The notes under the pieces are model-generated. The model had not been told where the DNA came from. It searched no databases and was given only the letters and a program-made list of their open reading frames with translations. This document shows positions 62,508 through 64,000 of a stretch of 64,000 nucleotides of DNA, one piece after another (position 1 is the first letter of the stretch; each line of letters begins with the position of its first letter). Position numbers and translations under genes: made by a program. The stretch comes from Phycisphaerales bacterium (GTDB lineage Bacteria > Planctomycetota > Phycisphaerae > Phycisphaerales > UBA1924). Location of the stretch: positions 558,001 to 622,000 of the forward strand of contig JASBRY010000009.1 of the NCBI GenBank assembly GCA_030149165.1, written 5' to 3'.

Positions 62508-63025
62508 GACTCCTGAGCCGAAAGATATACAGAGCGTTCCCGGAACTCGACAAATACGAGGACGATGTTTGCAAGAGATATGTGACATATGCGATTGATC
62601 GCAAGGATGAATCACAAGATTGGTTCTTTGTAATCTCGTCTATGGTCGTTGCAATTGCATTTTGGCTAATCATTGGAACAGTACTCGCGACTTTGGTTAA
62701 CAACCTGTTTCGAAACATCATTGGTCAGTTCCCATATGACGAGTTCGTTTCTGACTTCATTGTGTTGTTACTGGCTAGTGGAATCATTTGGTTTCCAGCG
62801 TTCATATATCTCATGATTCGTGATCGTTGGCTCCATCGCTGCATCCGCAAGCAACTCGTCGGCGTCCAATGCCCGCCGTGCGGCTACTCGCTCATCGGAC
62901 TCTCGATTGATTCTACAGACAATCCAAGTGTGCACTGTCCCGAATGTGGGCAAGTCACTTTGCTGAGTGATCTCGGATTAACCGAAGCGGACATCGATCC
63001 AACTCGGATCGGTGAAGCATCATGA
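62504..63025 (+). CDS. Zinc-ribbon membrane protein (tandem copy 1)
   Basis: The 173-residue protein has a conserved N-terminus MRLLSRKIYRAFPELD, two membrane spans (about 44-66 and 84-105), and a C-terminal zinc ribbon with CPPCGYSLIGL and CPECGQV. It shares this architecture and a near-identical N-terminus with the next gene, so the pair is a tandem duplication. The ATG overlaps the previous stop (ATGA) and the stop overlaps the next start in the same way. Function unknown; the ribbon motif also occurs in the protein at 26682-28169. Confidence 0.85.
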   Translation: MRLLSRKIYRAFPELDKYEDDVCKRYVTYAIDRKDESQDWFFVISSMVVAIAFWLIIGTVLATLVNNLFRNIIGQFPYDEFVSDFIVLLLASGIIWFPAFIYLMIRDRWLHRCIRKQLVGVQCPPCGYSLIGLSIDSTDNPSVHCPECGQVTLLSDLGLTEADIDPTRIGEAS

Positions 63026-63537
63026 GACTGCTGAGCCGAAAGATTTTCAGAGCGTTCCCTGAACTCGATGAGTTCGATGATGAGACCTGCAAGCGGTACA
63101 TCAATCGAACATCGGGGATCAATACCAGCGGCGTAGGCTGTCTTTTTATGATCTTTGTATTTGTTGCATCATTTACCGCGTGGGTATTCATTGAATACAA
63201 CGCGATTCAGGTTGGTGTCTTCTGGTTGCTCGACAAGATAGGAATCCGTGTTGGTCCGTACACAGAAATATTTATCTATCTCTTCGCATACTCTGGGTAC
63301 ATCTGGTTCCCGTGGATCATGCTGCTGCTAGCAAGAGACCGCTGGCTCTACACACAGATCAAGAAGCAACTCCAAGGCGTGGGATGCAGGGAATGTGGCT
63401 ATTGCTTGGTCGGTCTCCCAATCAACGAAACACGATTCAACGGCTTTGTCATATGCCCAGAATGCAACTGCGAAAACTTCTTCAATGACCGTAGTCTCAC
63501 GAGGGCAGATGTTGATCCAACACTTATCAACTCTTAA
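63022..63537 (+). CDS. Zinc-ribbon membrane protein (tandem copy 2)
   Basis: The 171-residue protein begins MRLLSRKIFRAFPELDE, differing from copy 1 in few of the first 16 residues, and again has two spans (about 38-60 and 80-103) and a ribbon with CRECGYCLVGL and CPECNCEN. The spans and linker have diverged far more than the two ends. The ATG overlaps the copy 1 stop. Its own stop region overlaps the convergent DUF1501 gene end by about 11 bases. Confidence 0.85.
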   Translation: MRLLSRKIFRAFPELDEFDDETCKRYINRTSGINTSGVGCLFMIFVFVASFTAWVFIEYNAIQVGVFWLLDKIGIRVGPYTEIFIYLFAYSGYIWFPWIMLLLARDRWLYTQIKKQLQGVGCRECGYCLVGLPINETRFNGFVICPECNCENFFNDRSLTRADVDPTLINS

Positions 63538-64000
63538 GCACACGCAGATGCTGATACCCGCGTCCAAGCACATCCTTGCTCGGCGCGGTCAGCCAGCCGT
63601 CGAGAATCTCGGAGTACACCTGCCGGAAGTCCGCGGTGTATTTGAGATCGCCGTTGTCCAGATCGGTCAGTGACGGATAGCGCGAGTGCAGTCCCGGATT
63701 GACCATTGGTCCGAACAGGAACATCGGCGCCGCGGTGCCGTGGTCCGTGCCGCCCGAGCCGTTCTGTCCGACGCGTCGTCCGAACTCGCTGAAGCACATG
63801 CTCAGCACGCGGGCGTCATTCTCCTGCGCCTTGAGGTCGTTGTAGAACGCCTCGACCGCTTGGGAGAGTTGCTGGAGTAATCGTGCATGCGTGCCTTGGA
63901 GTCCGCCTTGGTTTGCGTGTGTGTCGAAGCTGCCGTGGGAGACATAGAACACACGCGTCGGCATCCCCGCGCGGATCATCGACGCGACCATGCTCAGCTG
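63527..64000 (-). CDS. DUF1501 family protein (N-terminus beyond window)
   Basis: Only the C-terminal about 157 residues are in the window. DUF1501 proteins are alkaline-phosphatase-like, usually Tat-exported, and very numerous in planctomycetes. The visible part has RVFYVSHGSFDTHANQ, SMCFSEFGRRVGQNGSGGTDHGTAAPMFLFGP and the end DFRQVYSEILDGWL, which together are typical of the family: the H-G-x2-DTH and GTDHG motifs are its presumed metal-binding residues. The reading frame continues through the right edge. Substrate unknown. Confidence 0.9.
   Translation of the reverse strand, partial: QLSMVASMIRAGMPTRVFYVSHGSFDTHANQGGLQGTHARLLQQLSQAVEAFYNDLKAQENDARVLSMCFSEFGRRVGQNGSGGTDHGTAAPMFLFGPMVNPGLHSRYPSLTDLDNGDLKYTADFRQVYSEILDGWLTAPSKDVLGRGYQHLRVLKS

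Overview
The window reads as chromosomal DNA of a planctomycete, most likely of the class Phycisphaerae. The evidence is a lone 16S rRNA gene with no 23S or 5S nearby, a DUF1501 protein, a lipoprotein ending in a 'GC-type' dockerin-like repeat, a SNF2 helicase paired with a SWIM protein, several small membrane proteins with a Cys-x2-Cys-Gly-Tyr zinc ribbon, and Kdo (LPS) genes. I see no insertion sequence, prophage, integrase or CRISPR array. Coding density is high, and most genes sit in short operons with GTGA/ATGA overlaps.

Layout. 1-4.9 kb (minus): chemotaxis operon cheB-cheW-cheR-cheA. cheA runs off the left edge, and a relic of a receiver domain precedes cheB behind tRNA-Leu and its terminator. 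5.2-7.2 kb: a small acidic protein and a GT4 glycosyltransferase. 7.2-19.0 kb: an unusual cluster of an ABC-2 permease (divergent), three SPFH/HflK-HflC-type proteins (the first with about seven membrane spans), an ABC ATPase, a second permease and a 662-residue anchored protein. 19-26.6 kb: purC, a GH10-like protein lacking both catalytic glutamates, a ComEA-like HhH protein, mfd and phoU. 26.7-30.4 kb: a zinc-ribbon membrane protein and the 16S gene with its own promoter, folded leader, processing stem and terminator. 30.4-38.1 kb (minus): rpmB, then mcsA-mcsB-comF (protein-arginine phosphorylation), a DegT aminotransferase, dnaA and a GNAT protein. 38.3-41.9 kb: a secreted protein, rpmA, kdsA, tRNA-Val, waaA and tRNA-Lys. 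42-48.1 kb: SNF2 helicase, SWIM protein, dockerin lipoprotein. 48.7-54 kb: tRNA-Gln, then glmU(N-terminal)-prs-rplY-pth-rpsF-ssb-rplI, close to the Bacillus gcaD-prs-ctc-spoVC order. 54-58.9 kb (minus): pilT, a membrane-anchored degenerate PilB-like protein and a large CvpA-like protein. 59-64 kb: a sigma-70 factor, Mn-type superoxide dismutase, a three-gene membrane-protein operon with a tandem duplication, and the end of a DUF1501 gene.

The two best candidates for an undescribed system are (1) the SPFH triad with an ABC-2 exporter (7.2-19.0 kb), which looks like a dedicated membrane-domain/export machine, and (2) the pilT / pseudo-PilB / CvpA-like operon (54.1-58.9 kb), where a PilB-type fold is tied to the membrane but has lost its Walker A lysine, the Walker B glutamate and the His box.

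All functional calls rest on motif recognition by eye; no database search was run.
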